A program made the position numbers and the translations under genes. From Mobilicoccus massiliensis (GTDB lineage: Bacteria > Actinomycetota > Actinomycetes > Actinomycetales > Dermatophilaceae), in contig NZ_LN651329.1 of NCBI RefSeq assembly GCF_000826525.2, positions 28,004-92,003 of the forward strand: a stretch of DNA of 64,000 bases. The letters run 5' to 3'. Of this stretch, positions 28,774-37,839 are shown piece by piece; position 1 is the first letter of the stretch, and every line of letters begins with the position of its first letter. Under the pieces are notes generated by a model. That model made no database searches. It saw only the letters and a list, made by a program, of their open reading frames with translations, and was not told the DNA's origin.

Positions 28774-29715
28774 TCACGGGTACCGGCACGCCTCGGGTTC
28801 GTGCGCGGCGATGCGCTCGGTCTCCATCTGGAACGTCGAGTGGTGGATCGACACCTCGAAGTGCTCCGCGACACACGCCCTGATGTCCTCCAGCATCTCC
28901 GCGGCGTGGCCGTCGGTGAAGCAGGTGTCGTCGACGACGACGTGGGCGGTGAGTGTCGGCAGACCGGTGGCCACGGTCGAGGCGTGCAGGTCGTGGACGT
29001 CCTTCACGTGATCGAGGGCGAGGATGTGGCGGCGGACCTCCTCGAGGTCGAGCCCTGCGGGCGCGAACTCCATGAGCACGCTCGTCGTCTCGCGCAGGAG
29101 GACGAACGCGCGAGGGAGGATGAGGGCGGCGATGAAGAGGCCCGCGACGGCGTCGGCCTGCTGGAAGCCGGTCGTCGAGATGACGATGGCCGCGACGATG
29201 ACGCCGAGCGAACCGAGCGCGTCGTTGAGCACCTCGAGGAACGCCGCGCGCATGTTGAAGTTCGCGCCGCGACTCGAGGCGAGGACCGTGATCGCGACGA
29301 CGTTGGCCGCGAGCCCCACGGCACCGAAGAACAGCAGTTCGCCGGCGGGGATCTCGGGTGGCTCGAGGAGGCGCCGGACCCCCTCGACCGCGGCGTAGAC
29401 GCCCACGGCGGTGAGCAGAGCCGCCTGACCGAGCGCCGCGATGACCTCGATACGACGAAAGCCCCAGGTGCGCCTGGCATCGGCCGGCCGAAGCATGAGC
29501 GTGGCGGCGACGAGCGCCACGAGCAGGCCCGAGGCGTCGGTCAGCGCGTGGACCGTGTCGGTGAGCAGGGCGAGGCTGCCCGTGACCACCGCTCCGATCC
29601 CCTGAGCGACGACGATCGTCGCCGTGAGGCCGAAGGCGATCCAGAGCCTGCGGCGGTGATCCCCGGGGCGGCCGGCCTCGGGGACAGTGGGCCGGTGGTC
29701 GTGTCCTGCGCCCAT
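28774..29715 (-). CDS. Cation diffusion facilitator (CzcD-like metal efflux)
   Basis: This is a 313-residue CDF transporter with six membrane segments (about 25-220). The typical metal site is altered only slightly: TDTVHALTDASGL in segment 2 (HxxxD) and EVLNDALGSLGVI in segment 5 (N/D pair). A C-terminal cytoplasmic domain follows with DVHDLHASTVATG and FEVSIHHSTFQME, the CzcD-type zinc-binding region. It exports Zn, Cd or Co in exchange for protons. The ATG at 29715 begins MGAGHDH with a short His-rich N-tail. It is second in an operon behind an ArsR gene, 50 bases away, so it is probably induced by its own metal. Confidence 0.9.
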   Translation of the reverse strand: MGAGHDHRPTVPEAGRPGDHRRRLWIAFGLTATIVVAQGIGAVVTGSLALLTDTVHALTDASGLLVALVAATLMLRPADARRTWGFRRIEVIAALGQAALLTAVGVYAAVEGVRRLLEPPEIPAGELLFFGAVGLAANVVAITVLASSRGANFNMRAAFLEVLNDALGSLGVIVAAIVISTTGFQQADAVAGLFIAALILPRAFVLLRETTSVLMEFAPAGLDLEEVRRHILALDHVKDVHDLHASTVATGLPTLTAHVVVDDTCFTDGHAAEMLEDIRACVAEHFEVSIHHSTFQMETERIAAHEPEACRYP

Positions 29716-29765
29716 GTGGATCCTCCTCCGGGTGTCGTGAGCGATGTGCGGGTGGGTGTCGTCGG

Positions 29766-30119
29766 TCAGGGGGTGTGCAGGTGCGGGCACAGCACCGCCT
29801 CGGAGCCGGTGGCGCGCAGGATGTCCCGGGCCGCGGCGATGAGCGTGCGCAGCCGCGCCGGGTTCTCGAGCGCGTACCAGGTCGCTCGGCCCTCGGGTCG
29901 CTGCGTCACCAGGCCGCACTCGTGCAGGAACGCGATGTGCTTGCTCACGGTCGACTGCGCGAGTCCGAGATGCTCGACGAGATCGCGCACCCGGTGCTCG
30001 CCGGAGGCGAGGTGCTGCAGGATGGCCAGCCGCGTGGGCTCGCCGAGGGTGTCGAACAGGTGCGCGTAGGCGGCGGTCGCCGTGTCGTCGAGCACGGGGG
30101 GCTCTTCTCGTATCGCCAT
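29766..30119 (-). CDS. ArsR/SmtB-family metal-sensing repressor
   Basis: This is a 117-residue winged-helix repressor. HLFDTLGEPTRLAILQHLASGEHRV leads into the recognition helix LAQSTVSKHIAFLHECGLV and wing RPEGRATWYAL. Possible metal ligands are Cys in LHECG and a C-terminal Cys-x-His-x-His (LCPHLHTP). This arrangement resembles Cd/Pb or Zn sensors, but the exact type is not settled. The ATG at 30119 lies 11 bases from an inverted repeat. It is first gene of the operon with the CDF transporter, so the probable target is its own promoter. Confidence 0.87.
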   Translation of the reverse strand: MAIREEPPVLDDTATAAYAHLFDTLGEPTRLAILQHLASGEHRVRDLVEHLGLAQSTVSKHIAFLHECGLVTQRPEGRATWYALENPARLRTLIAAARDILRATGSEAVLCPHLHTP

Positions 30120-30130
30120 TAGACGATCAT

Positions 30131-30146
30131 ATCGCTGTGTGGCGAT
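30131..30146. promoter_or_regulatory. Candidate ArsR operator
   Basis: ATCGC and GCGAT form an inverted repeat with a 6-base spacer, 12 bases before the ArsR start codon, where autoregulating ArsR proteins bind. Confidence 0.45.
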
Positions 30147-30256
30147 GAAAGCGAGGCCCACCCGAGCTGTCGTGGCCGTGATTCTCGCGTCCCACGACGC
30201 TCCGCGCCCCTCCGATCGCGTGGATCGATTCGAGAAATCGGAGATCGGGTCTGGAT

Positions 30257-30280
30257 AAGTACTAGGACTTCCTAGTACTT
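30257..30280. promoter_or_regulatory. Perfect 11+2+11 palindrome upstream of the mutase gene
   Basis: AAGTACTAGGA (30257-30267) and TCCTAGTACTT (30270-30280) are exact reverse complements separated by CT, ending 7 bases before the ATG of the acyl-CoA mutase gene. The AT-rich composition against about 70 percent GC and the position argue for a repressor operator overlapping a leaderless promoter. The regulator is not identified. Confidence 0.7.
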
Positions 30281-30287
30281 TGGGGGC

Positions 30288-32066
30288 ATGACGATGACGG
30301 AGCCACAGCAGACGCAGCAGCAAGCCATGTCCGGTCGCGAGCGCTGGCAGCAGCGTTTCGACAACTCCCGGGTCCGTCAGGCGGACTTCACGACGCTCTC
30401 GGGTATGGAGGTCGACCCGGTCTACGGCCCGACCCCCGAGCAGGAGGCCGCCGACCCCGACTTCGAGCGCATCGGCTGGCCGGGCGAGTTCCCGTTCACC
30501 CGAGGCCTGTACCCCACCGGCTACCGCGGACGCACGTGGACCATCCGCCAGTTCGCGGGCTTCGGCAACGCCAAGCAGACCAACGAGCGCTACAAGATGA
30601 TCCTCGGCCGCGGCGGCGGCGGTCTCTCGGTGGCGTTCGACATGCCCACCCTCATGGGACGTGACTCCGACGACGCGATGAGCCTCGGCGAGGTTGGTCA
30701 CTGCGGCGTGGCCATCGACTCGGCCAACGACATGGACATCCTGTTCTCCGACATCCCGCTCGGCGACGTCACCACCTCGATGACGATCTCGGGCCCGGCC
30801 GTGCCGGTGTTCTGCATGTACCTCGTCGCCGCCGAGCGTCAGGGCGTCGACCCCGGCGTGCTCAACGGCACGCTGCAGACCGACATCTTCAAGGAGTACA
30901 TCGCGCAGAAGGAGTGGCTGTTCTCTCCGGAGCCCCACCTGCGCCTCATCGGCGACCTCATGGAGTACTGCAACGCCGAGATCCCCGCGTACAAGCCGCT
31001 GTCGGTCTCCGGCTACCACATCCGTGAGGCGGGCGCGACGGCCGCGCAGGAGCTCGCGTTCACGCTCGCCGACGGCTTCGGCTACGTCGAGCTCGGCCTC
31101 TCCCGCGGTCTCGACGTCAACTCGTTCGCGCCCGGCCTGAGCTTCTTCTTCGACTCCCACGTCGACTTCTTCGAGGAGATCGCCAAGTTCCGCGCGGCGC
31201 GTCGCATCTGGGCGAAGTGGCTGCGCGACGTCTACGGCGCGACCAGCGAGAAGGCGCAGTGGCTGCGCTTCCACACCCAGACCGCGGGCGTCTCGCTCAC
31301 CGCGCAGCAGCCGCTCAACAACGTCGTGCGTACCGCCACCGAGGCGCTCGCCGCAGTGCTCGGCGGCACGAACTCCCTGCACACCAACGCGCTCGACGAG
31401 ACCCTCGCGCTGCCCACCGAGCAGTCCGCCGAGGTCGCGCTGCGCACCCAGCAGGTCATCATGGAGGAGACCGGCGTCGTCAACGTCGCCGACCCGCTCG
31501 GCGGCTCGTGGTACGTCGAGGCGCTCACCGACAAGATCGAGGCCGAGGCCGAGCGCATCTTCGACTCGATCCTGCGCATGGGCACCAGCGGTCTGGGCTC
31601 GGCCGACAAGGAGGCGCTCGCCGAGGTCGTGCGCGCCAACGCCGGCAACAAGGGCGACGACGCGGTGTGGCCGATGACCTCGGGCATCCTGCGCGGCATC
31701 GAGGAGGGCTGGTTCTCCTCCGAGATCGCCGACGCGGCCTTCCAGCACCAGATCGCGCTGGAGAAGGGCGACAAGAAGGTCGTCGGCGTCAACTGCCACA
31801 CCGACTCCGTCGCGAACGAGCTCGAGATCCTGCGCGTCAGCCACGAGGTCGAGAAGGAGCAGGTGCGTGAGCTCGACACGCGGCGCGCCGCCCGCAACGA
31901 GGACATCGCGGCCGACGCCCTGGCCCGGATGGTCGAGGTCTCCCGCACCAAGGAGAACATGATCCCGGCCATGCTCGACGCCGTGCGTGCCGAGTGCACC
32001 CTGGGTGAGATCTGCAACGCCCTGCGCGACGAGTGGGGCATCTACCGCGAGCCGGCCCGCTTCTGA
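30288..32066 (+). CDS. Isobutyryl-CoA-mutase-like large subunit (no B12 domain)
   Basis: This is a 592-residue catalytic subunit of an adenosylcobalamin-dependent acyl-CoA mutase. It has the barrel with [26 protein letters not shown] and [19 protein letters not shown], but no C-terminal cobalamin domain: the DxHxxG motif is absent. A separate small subunit must exist elsewhere; none is in the window. The Phe in TIRQFAGFG stands where methylmalonyl-CoA mutases have Tyr89, a change known from isobutyryl-CoA mutases. That favours a branched C4 or related substrate over methylmalonyl-CoA. The gene stands alone between a palindromic operator and a hairpin at 32088. Confidence 0.85.
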   Translation: MTMTEPQQTQQQAMSGRERWQQRFDNSRVRQADFTTLSGMEVDPVYGPTPEQEAADPDFERIGWPGEFPFTRGLYPTGYRGRTWTIRQFAGFGNAKQTNERYKMILGRGGGGLSVAFDMPTLMGRDSDDAMSLGEVGHCGVAIDSANDMDILFSDIPLGDVTTSMTISGPAVPVFCMYLVAAERQGVDPGVLNGTLQTDIFKEYIAQKEWLFSPEPHLRLIGDLMEYCNAEIPAYKPLSVSGYHIREAGATAAQELAFTLADGFGYVELGLSRGLDVNSFAPGLSFFFDSHVDFFEEIAKFRAARRIWAKWLRDVYGATSEKAQWLRFHTQTAGVSLTAQQPLNNVVRTATEALAAVLGGTNSLHTNALDETLALPTEQSAEVALRTQQVIMEETGVVNVADPLGGSWYVEALTDKIEAEAERIFDSILRMGTSGLGSADKEALAEVVRANAGNKGDDAVWPMTSGILRGIEEGWFSSEIADAAFQHQIALEKGDKKVVGVNCHTDSVANELEILRVSHEVEKEQVRELDTRRAARNEDIAADALARMVEVSRTKENMIPAMLDAVRAECTLGEICNALRDEWGIYREPARF

Positions 32067-32087
32067 GCGAGGTCGCGCACACGGATC

Positions 32088-32125
32088 GTGGCCCGGATCG
32101 AGGAGATGTCGTCGATCCGGGCCAC
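32088..32125 (+). terminator. Hairpin terminator after the mutase gene
   Basis: GTGGCCCGGATCGA (32088-32101) and TCGATCCGGGCCAC (32112-32125) pair perfectly around a 10-base loop, followed by GTTGTT. Confidence 0.75.
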
Positions 32126-32179
32126 GTTGTTCAAGTGTGTCGGCTTCATGTGGGCCGGCCCGTCGCCGAAGGGAACGAC

Positions 32180-33076
32180 ATGCGACGCCTTCCCCTCGTC
32201 CTCGGCCTCGTGCTGATTCCCGCCCCCGTGGTCGCGACGGCCCCGACGCCGGCCGCCGCCTCCGGCGCGGGCCGGGTCACGGTCTCGACCACCCGTGTCT
32301 CCCAGGACACCCTGCGCGATCCGGTGTTGCGCGGCACCGCCCCCGCCGGCAGCCGCCTCACGGTGCAGGTCCGACTCGGTGGTCGTTGGCGCGCCAACCG
32401 CCACCTCACCGCCGGACGGGACGGGAGGTACTCGGTGCCCCTGTCGTACGGCCGGGGAGCAGTCGCGACCTTCTCGCACCGCGTCGTCTCCGCCCAGGGG
32501 GCGGTGAGCCCGCTGGTCACGCTGAGGCGCACCGCGGTGCTCGCGCCTGCGGTGCGCCGGACCACCCGCGCGGACGTGGCGAAGACGTGGCGTCCGGGAT
32601 GCCCCGTGCACTACTCCAGGCTCTCCACCGTCGAGATGAACCACTGGGGCTTCGACGGCCGCATGCATCGTGGCCGCATCGTCCTCGCCTCGACGGCGAC
32701 GACGAGTGCGCTGCAGGCGTTCCAGGTCGGCATCTCCTCGAAGTTCCCCATCGCCGCGATGCGCGAGGTGTCGGCGTACGGCGGCAGCGACGAGCGGTCC
32801 ATGGCCGCGAACAACACCTCTGCGTTCAACTGCCGGGCCATCACGAACGGCAAGGGGTGGTCGAAGCACTCCTTCGGCCGCGCGATCGACGTCAACCCCG
32901 TGCAGAACCCGTACATCTACAAGGGCACCGTCTCGCCCGCCGCGGGTCGGGCCTACCGGAACCGGGCCGACGTGCGGCCCGGGATGATGGTCGCGTCCAA
33001 CCCGTTGACGAGGGCCTTCACGAGTCGTGGCTGGACGTGGCTGTCGAGCTACGACTACCAGCACGTGGAGAAGTAG
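32180..33076 (+). CDS. Secreted M15-family peptidase (VanY/endopeptidase type)
   Basis: This is a 298-residue exported protein with a Sec signal peptide (about 1-27, RRLPLVLGLVLIPAPVVATA). Residues about 30-110 form a beta-rich segment (RVTVSTTRV, SRLTVQVRLGGRWRANRHL). The C-terminal peptidase M15 domain has HSFGRAIDVNPVQNPY (Zn His and Asp) and the closing YDYQHVEK (catalytic Asp and Zn His), as in peptidoglycan L,D- or D,D-endopeptidases. It should trim the cell-wall peptide. The ATG at 32180 follows GAAGGGAACGAC. Neighbours give no further hint. Confidence 0.85.
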   Translation: MRRLPLVLGLVLIPAPVVATAPTPAAASGAGRVTVSTTRVSQDTLRDPVLRGTAPAGSRLTVQVRLGGRWRANRHLTAGRDGRYSVPLSYGRGAVATFSHRVVSAQGAVSPLVTLRRTAVLAPAVRRTTRADVAKTWRPGCPVHYSRLSTVEMNHWGFDGRMHRGRIVLASTATTSALQAFQVGISSKFPIAAMREVSAYGGSDERSMAANNTSAFNCRAITNGKGWSKHSFGRAIDVNPVQNPYIYKGTVSPAAGRAYRNRADVRPGMMVASNPLTRAFTSRGWTWLSSYDYQHVEK

Positions 33077-33156
33077 GGCGCGTTCTCGCTCGTGATCGCT
33101 CGGTCGGAGCGCTGCCCGACTGTGCCCGGCGACGGTGGTTCGGCAAGAATGCAGAC

Positions 33157-34074
33157 ATGACCGAACAGCCTCCGATCCGTTCCTCCGCTCTTCGTGGTGC
33201 CGTCGACCTCTCCTCACTGGGTAAGGGTCCGAAGAACGACGCGCCCGGGTCGTCGCAGCCCGGCTCGATCCGGGTGGACGCCGACGAGGCGTCGTTCGAG
33301 GAGCTCATGCTCGGCACCCGCGAGGTTCCCGCGCTCGTCGTCGTCTGGTCGGCGTCGCACCCGGAGACCGAGGCCGCCGTGCGCAACGCGGTCACGGCGG
33401 CGGAGCGGCTGCAGGGGCGCCTGCGCGTCGTCGCGGTCGACGCCGACGCGCAGCCCCGGCTCGCGCAGGCGTTCCAGGTGCAGCAGTTGCCGTTCACCCT
33501 GGGTGTCATCGCCGCCCAGCCGGTGCCGCTGTCGCCGGGCGTCATCCCCGTCGACCAGCTCCTCCCGGCGCTCGAGCAGCTTCTCGAGGTCGCGGCCCAG
33601 AACGGTGTGACCGGTCGCGTCGTCGCCGGCGAGGGGGAGCAGGAGCCCGAGCCCGAGCCGCTCTCACCCGAGCACCAGGCCGCGTACGACGCGATCGAGG
33701 CCGGTGACTACGGCGCTGCGGCGGCGGCTTACGAGGCCGCGCTCAAGAAGAACCCCAAGGACGCCGACGCGGCGGCCGGTCTCGCTCAGGTCTCGCTCAT
33801 GCAGCGCACCGAGGGCGCCGATCTCGCCTCCGCGCGCGATGACGCGGCGTCTCGGCCCGACGACATCGACGCCCAACTCCTCGTCGCCGACCTCGACGTG
33901 CTCGGCGGGCATGTCGAGGACGCGTTCTCGCGGCTCGTCGACCTCGTGCGCCGTACCGCCGACGAGGACCGCGAGAAGGTCCGCACCCGTCTGGTCGAGC
34001 TCTTCGAGGTCGTCGGTGCGCAGGACGAGCGGGTCGTCAAGGCTCGTCGCGCGCTCATGAGCGCACTGTTCTGA
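33157..34074 (+). CDS. Thioredoxin-like TPR co-chaperone (CnoX/YbbN-like)
   Basis: This is a 305-residue protein with an N-terminal thioredoxin fold (about 40-145) and a C-terminal TPR region (about 165-300). The place of the redox CxxC is taken by SASHPE, so it is not a disulphide reductase. The cis-Pro region is QQLPFTLGV. TPR-like helices (AYDAIEAGDYGAAAAAYEAAL and following) match the YbbN/CnoX family that assists chaperones under stress. The ATG at 33157 was chosen because the conserved actinobacterial start RSSALRGAVDLSSL follows. It converges on the LysR gene with a palindromic repeat between. Confidence 0.82.
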   Translation: MTEQPPIRSSALRGAVDLSSLGKGPKNDAPGSSQPGSIRVDADEASFEELMLGTREVPALVVVWSASHPETEAAVRNAVTAAERLQGRLRVVAVDADAQPRLAQAFQVQQLPFTLGVIAAQPVPLSPGVIPVDQLLPALEQLLEVAAQNGVTGRVVAGEGEQEPEPEPLSPEHQAAYDAIEAGDYGAAAAAYEAALKKNPKDADAAAGLAQVSLMQRTEGADLASARDDAASRPDDIDAQLLVADLDVLGGHVEDAFSRLVDLVRRTADEDREKVRTRLVELFEVVGAQDERVVKARRALMSALF

Positions 34075-34131
34075 GCCTCCGGACGTTCCGCCGGCCACCC
34101 GGGTCCACTCGGGCCGAGTGGAGCGCGGAGG

Positions 34132-34200
34132 ACGTGGAAGATGGGATGGCAGCGGGAACGGGGTGATCACCCCCATCCGGCTGCCATCACGTCTTCCATC
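34132..34200. repeat. Dispersed palindromic repeat, copy A
   Basis: This is the first of three related elements of about 69 bases (others at 41827 and 53068). The left arm ACGTGGAAGATGGGATGGCA is followed by the central GGGGTGATCACCCC, and the right arm has GCTGCCATCACGTCTTCCAT with one substitution block. It lies between two convergent genes. Confidence 0.8.
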
Positions 34201-34267
34201 CCATCTGCCGTCACGGTAGGAGACACCACCGGGTGGGACGGGCGAGGCGCGTAGACCGGCTCGCTCG

Positions 34268-35158
34268 TCAGACGCCGCGGGCGTGGAGTACGAAGTCCCA
34301 CGCCACTCCGGTGAATCGGCGGGTCGGGCGCCAGATCGCGCGCAGCTCGCGCCGCAGTGACGCCCCGGCCAGGGGCACGACTCGCACGAGGCCCTCGCGC
34401 CGGGCCGCCTCGATCGCGTGCGTCGACACGACGGCCGGGCCGATGCCGGCGGCGACGCTCTGCACGATCGCCGCCGTACTCGACAACTCCATGACCGGCG
34501 CCGCGACCTCGCGACCGGCGAGAAGGTCGTCGATGGTCTGCCGGGTGCCGGAGCCGGGCTCACGGACCACCAGCGGTGTGACGGCGAGTTCGTCGAGTGT
34601 CACCTGCGCCCGGTGCGTCCACGAATGTCCCGGGGCGACGATGACGACGAGCTCGTCGCGGTCCACCACCGTTCCGTGCAGCGTCGGCGGGCGGCCCGGC
34701 GACTCGATGAAGCCGACGTCGAGCTCGCCGGATTCCACCGCGGCGACGACGTCGGTCGAGTTCATCACCCGAACACGTACCTGCACGTGCGGATGGACCT
34801 CGCGAAACGAGGTCAGCCAGCGGGGGACCAGGTGTTCGCCGATCGTCAGGCTCGCGCCGACGAGCAGGTGTGAGTCGAGATCCTCGCGCAGGGAGTCGGC
34901 GCCCGCGGCGAGAAGGTCGAGGGCCGCGAGCACCGGCTCGGCCCAGTCGACGACGAGCCGGCCGTGTGCCGTCAACCGCGATCCGGTGGGACTGCGGTCG
35001 ATGAGAGACAGCCCGAGATCGCGTTCGAGCCGCGCGAGAAGGCGGCTGGCGTTGGGCTGGGCGAGACCGAGCGATCGTGCGCCCGCCCCGACGCTGCCGG
35101 TCTCGGCCACCGCGGCGAGCAGGGCGAGACCGGCGATGTCCGGGCGGCGCGAGGTCAT
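34268..35158 (-). CDS. LysR-family regulator, probable controller of the YeiH gene
   Basis: This is a 296-residue LysR-type activator. The N-terminal winged helix-turn-helix is LALLAAVAETGSVGAGARSLGLAQPNASRLLARLE (quoted only by its ends: LALLAAV to LLARLE, residues about 10-45). The effector domain begins LLVGASLTIGEHLVPRWL with TPLVVREPGSGTR further on, as in CysL/YeiE relatives. The ATG at 35158 faces a T-N11-A site. The divergent neighbour is a YeiH-family transporter, the standard pairing for this group, so the effector is likely an inorganic sulfur or anion signal. Confidence 0.87.
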   Translation of the reverse strand: MTSRRPDIAGLALLAAVAETGSVGAGARSLGLAQPNASRLLARLERDLGLSLIDRSPTGSRLTAHGRLVVDWAEPVLAALDLLAAGADSLREDLDSHLLVGASLTIGEHLVPRWLTSFREVHPHVQVRVRVMNSTDVVAAVESGELDVGFIESPGRPPTLHGTVVDRDELVVIVAPGHSWTHRAQVTLDELAVTPLVVREPGSGTRQTIDDLLAGREVAAPVMELSSTAAIVQSVAAGIGPAVVSTHAIEAARREGLVRVVPLAGASLRRELRAIWRPTRRFTGVAWDFVLHARGV

Positions 35159-35161
35159 GCA

Positions 35162-35182
35162 CGAATGATATGGGCTCATTCG
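35162..35182. promoter_or_regulatory. LysR-type T-N11-A box
   Basis: CGAATGA (35162-35168) and TCATTCG (35176-35182) are a perfect inverted repeat with 7 bases between, containing T-N11-A, four bases from the LysR start and 39 bases from the transporter start. Confidence 0.65.
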
Positions 35183-35220
35183 AAAGAGGGTGCTAGCGCC
35201 GCCGGAGGCGCAGGAGCAGC

Positions 35221-36285
35221 GTGGACGGGGTGACATCCGTACGCAGAGACCGCCCCGCCACGTCGGGTCCGACACCACGCGCGACGACGCCGACGCGCCG
35301 TCTCGCCCCGGGGCTCGCGCTCGCCACCGCAGCGGCGCTCGTCGCGTATGGGGTGAACCTCCTGCTGCCGACGGTCAGCGCGCTGCTCGTCGCGATCCTC
35401 ATCGGCGTCGCGCTCACCAACCTCGTGCGTCTACCCGAGGCCACCGCGCCGGGCCTCGCGATCGCCTCGAAGCGAGTGCTGCGCGTCGGCATCGTCCTGC
35501 TCGGCCTTCAGGTCTCGTTGCTCGACATCGCGGGGCTCGGGGCCGGGATCGTCGGTGTCGTCCTCGCGGTCGTCGTGGGCGGTCTCGTCGTCGCCGAGGT
35601 GGTCGGGCGCCGGCTCGGGATCGTCCCCGCGCAGCGCAGCCTCATCGGGGCCGGGTTCTCCATCTGCGGCGCCGCGGCCGTCGCGGGCGTCGAGGGCGTC
35701 ATCGACGACAAGCGTGAGGAGGACGTCGTCACCGCGCTCGCCCTCGTCGTCCTCTTCGGCACCCTGATGATCCCGCTCGTGCCGCTGCTGGTGACGCTCC
35801 TCGGCCTCGACCAGCAGACCGCCGGGCTGTGGGCCGGCGGATCGATCCACGAGGTGGCCCAGGTCGTCGCCGCCGCCGGGATCATCGGTGGCCCGGCGCT
35901 CAAGACGGCCGTCGTCGTCAAGCTCGCACGAGTGCTCATGCTCGCGCCGGTCGCCGTGTGGTTCGGGTGGCAGACGCGGCGGCGTGCCGGCGCGGTCACC
36001 GCCGACGCGGACGGCGAGCGCCACCTGCCCCCGCTCGTGCCACTGTTCGTCGTGGGGTTCCTCGTCGCCGTCGTCGTGCGCACGACGGGGGTCGTGCCGG
36101 CCGAAGTGCTCGACGTGCTCAAGGTCGCGCAGACCCTTCTGCTCGCCGCGGCGATGTTCGCGCTCGGCTGCGGTGTGCGCTTCGCGACGCTCAAGACCGT
36201 GGGCGGGCGGCCGTTCGTGCTCGCGACCGCGACCACCGTCGCCGTCGCCCTCATCGCGCTCGGCGGGGTGCTCCTCGTCTCGTGA
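35221..36285 (+). CDS. YeiH-family putative sulfate/anion exporter
   Basis: This is a 354-residue integral membrane protein with about ten hydrophobic segments. Family marks are LLVAILIGVALTNLVRLP, GFSICGAAAVAGVEGVI and GGSIHEVAQVVAAAGIIG, the last two being the paired re-entrant-like motifs of the UPF0324/YeiH family. Members are linked to export of sulfonate-derived sulfate, but transport is not proved for most. The GTG at 35221 has AGGAG six bases upstream; an in-frame GTG three codons later is an alternative. It is divergent from its probable LysR regulator. Confidence 0.87.
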   Translation: MDGVTSVRRDRPATSGPTPRATTPTRRLAPGLALATAAALVAYGVNLLLPTVSALLVAILIGVALTNLVRLPEATAPGLAIASKRVLRVGIVLLGLQVSLLDIAGLGAGIVGVVLAVVVGGLVVAEVVGRRLGIVPAQRSLIGAGFSICGAAAVAGVEGVIDDKREEDVVTALALVVLFGTLMIPLVPLLVTLLGLDQQTAGLWAGGSIHEVAQVVAAAGIIGGPALKTAVVVKLARVLMLAPVAVWFGWQTRRRAGAVTADADGERHLPPLVPLFVVGFLVAVVVRTTGVVPAEVLDVLKVAQTLLLAAAMFALGCGVRFATLKTVGGRPFVLATATTVAVALIALGGVLLVS

Positions 36286-36326
36286 GGCGCACCGGTCGCG
36301 GCACGGTGCCGGTCGCGCCCGCCCGC

Positions 36327-37160
36327 TCAGCCACCCGGCCGGGAGGCCAGAACGCGCTCGAGTTCGGCGACCAGCACGAGGTCGCCGGTGCGGTGGATCG
36401 CCCCGATCGGGGGGCGTCCCCAGAAGGTGCACACGAGATCCTCGGCCGTGCCCGTGACGATCGCCGAGGGACGCACGGTGCCGTCGGCCGGGTCATGGTC
36501 GGCGACGTCGATGCCCGAGGCGTTGGGACCGACCGTGACGAGCCACGTCGTTCCGGTGTCGGAGGCGACGACCCGCAGGCGGCGGGTGTCCTCATCCCGA
36601 CCGTTGTCGCGCGTACCCGACGCGGCCGGGCAGAACGTCGCGATCAGACGCAGCACCTCGTCGACACCATCTGCTGCGAGCATCGGATCGACGAGGGTGC
36701 GGGCGCTGCCGTCGGGCGCCGCGGTGAGTTCGGCGTCCATGCGATGGATACAGGCCTCGTGCGCCTGACGGCGGAGGACGAAGCCCACCGTCTGCTCCGG
36801 AGACCATGACCACGCCGGTTCGTCCGGCGAGCGGTCCCGCAGCGCGTCGACGAGCCGGGCCGTGGCGTCACGCAGCAGCTCGAGCAGGGCTTCGTGGCTC
36901 TCGGCACCCGGCAGCGGATCATGCTCTCGCAGCGCGTCGACCTGGGCCTTCTCGGTCAGGCCCTCCCGCACGACCCCTCCCCAGAAGTGCTGGACGACCG
37001 CAAGGTGATGGATGAGCTCGTCGGTGTTCCAGGCGGGGCAGGTCGGCACGCGGGCATCGCCGGGGATGTCGGTGAGCGCCTCGGCGAATCGGGCAGAGTT
37101 CGACTCGATCGCCTCGAGATACCGGTCCGGGGTCAGTCCCGTCGAGGTGTGCTCGCTCAT
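36327..37160 (-). CDS. Mycothiol-dependent maleylpyruvate-isomerase-fold protein
   Basis: This is a 277-residue protein of the MDMPI/DinB-like family common in actinobacteria. The N-terminal four-helix bundle carries likely metal ligands in ELIHHLAVVQHFW and RRQAHEACIHRMD, and the C-terminal domain has WLVTVGPNASGIDV and a sterol-carrier-like close. Family members use mycothiol as thiol cofactor or have no known substrate, and no pathway genes are near. The ATG at 37160 was preferred to an upstream in-frame ATG because the bundle starts right after it. Confidence 0.78.
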   Translation of the reverse strand: MSEHTSTGLTPDRYLEAIESNSARFAEALTDIPGDARVPTCPAWNTDELIHHLAVVQHFWGGVVREGLTEKAQVDALREHDPLPGAESHEALLELLRDATARLVDALRDRSPDEPAWSWSPEQTVGFVLRRQAHEACIHRMDAELTAAPDGSARTLVDPMLAADGVDEVLRLIATFCPAASGTRDNGRDEDTRRLRVVASDTGTTWLVTVGPNASGIDVADHDPADGTVRPSAIVTGTAEDLVCTFWGRPPIGAIHRTGDLVLVAELERVLASRPGG

Positions 37161-37239
37161 GTGGACCACCCTTCCACCCGCGGTGTCGTCGTGCACCCTC
37201 TTCGCGCGCTCGGTGCTCGACGTCGGGCTCGCCGCCGCC

Positions 37240-37785
37240 TCACGGTGCGTCGGGTCGCGTCACCGTGCCGTCGGCATCGCCGGATCGCTCGTCGGGCGCC
37301 TCGACCACCGCCTCGTCGGCACGACGCACGATCTGCGCCGCGATGGCCTCGGCGTCGTCGTCGGAGACGCCCAGACCGACGGCGTCGGTGTCGAACTCGT
37401 CGCCGAGTCGGACGAGGTGTACGGGCGTGGGGGAGGCGAAGTCGAGATACGCCTCGAGATGCTCCAGCGGCACGTCCTCGGCGACGACCGCGTCGTACCC
37501 GGCCAGGCGAAAACTGTCGGCGAGCGCGATGCCCGCGGTGTAGCGCAGGAAGCGCCGTTCCATCTCGTCACGACCGCTCGCCCCGGCGTCGGAGCTCGAG
37601 AACATCGCCGCGACCACGGCACCGTCGACGGAGGCGGCGCGAGGAAGCGCCGCCGACAGCGCGCGGGCCACGTCGTCGGCGCCGGGGCCGGTGATGAGGA
37701 AGAACCGGCCCTCGGTGCTGTCGGTGCTGTCGGTGTTGGCTGTGTTGTCATCGGAGGGGTTCACGGAGTCGGGATCGCTGCTCAC
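37240..37785 (-). CDS. Degenerate P-loop protein, function unknown
   Basis: This is a 181-residue protein starting at GTG 37785 with an acidic Asp/Ser/Thr-rich tail (about 1-25). RFFLITGPGADDVARALSAAL occupies the place of a Walker A strand-loop-helix, but the GK[ST] is missing. The following VDGAVVAAMF, RYTAGIALADSFRLAGYDAVVAEDV and LEHLEAYLDF resemble AAA_33/chloramphenicol-phosphotransferase-like small kinases. A nucleotide-binding fold that has lost catalysis seems likely. It lies between two unrelated genes on the same strand. Confidence 0.6.
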   Translation of the reverse strand: MSSDPDSVNPSDDNTANTDSTDSTEGRFFLITGPGADDVARALSAALPRAASVDGAVVAAMFSSSDAGASGRDEMERRFLRYTAGIALADSFRLAGYDAVVAEDVPLEHLEAYLDFASPTPVHLVRLGDEFDTDAVGLGVSDDDAEAIAAQIVRRADEAVVEAPDERSGDADGTVTRPDAP

Positions 37786-37839
37786 AACGCGCCTTTCGTC
37801 GGGGACTTCACCCTGCCACGAGCCACCGACAAGCCGCCG

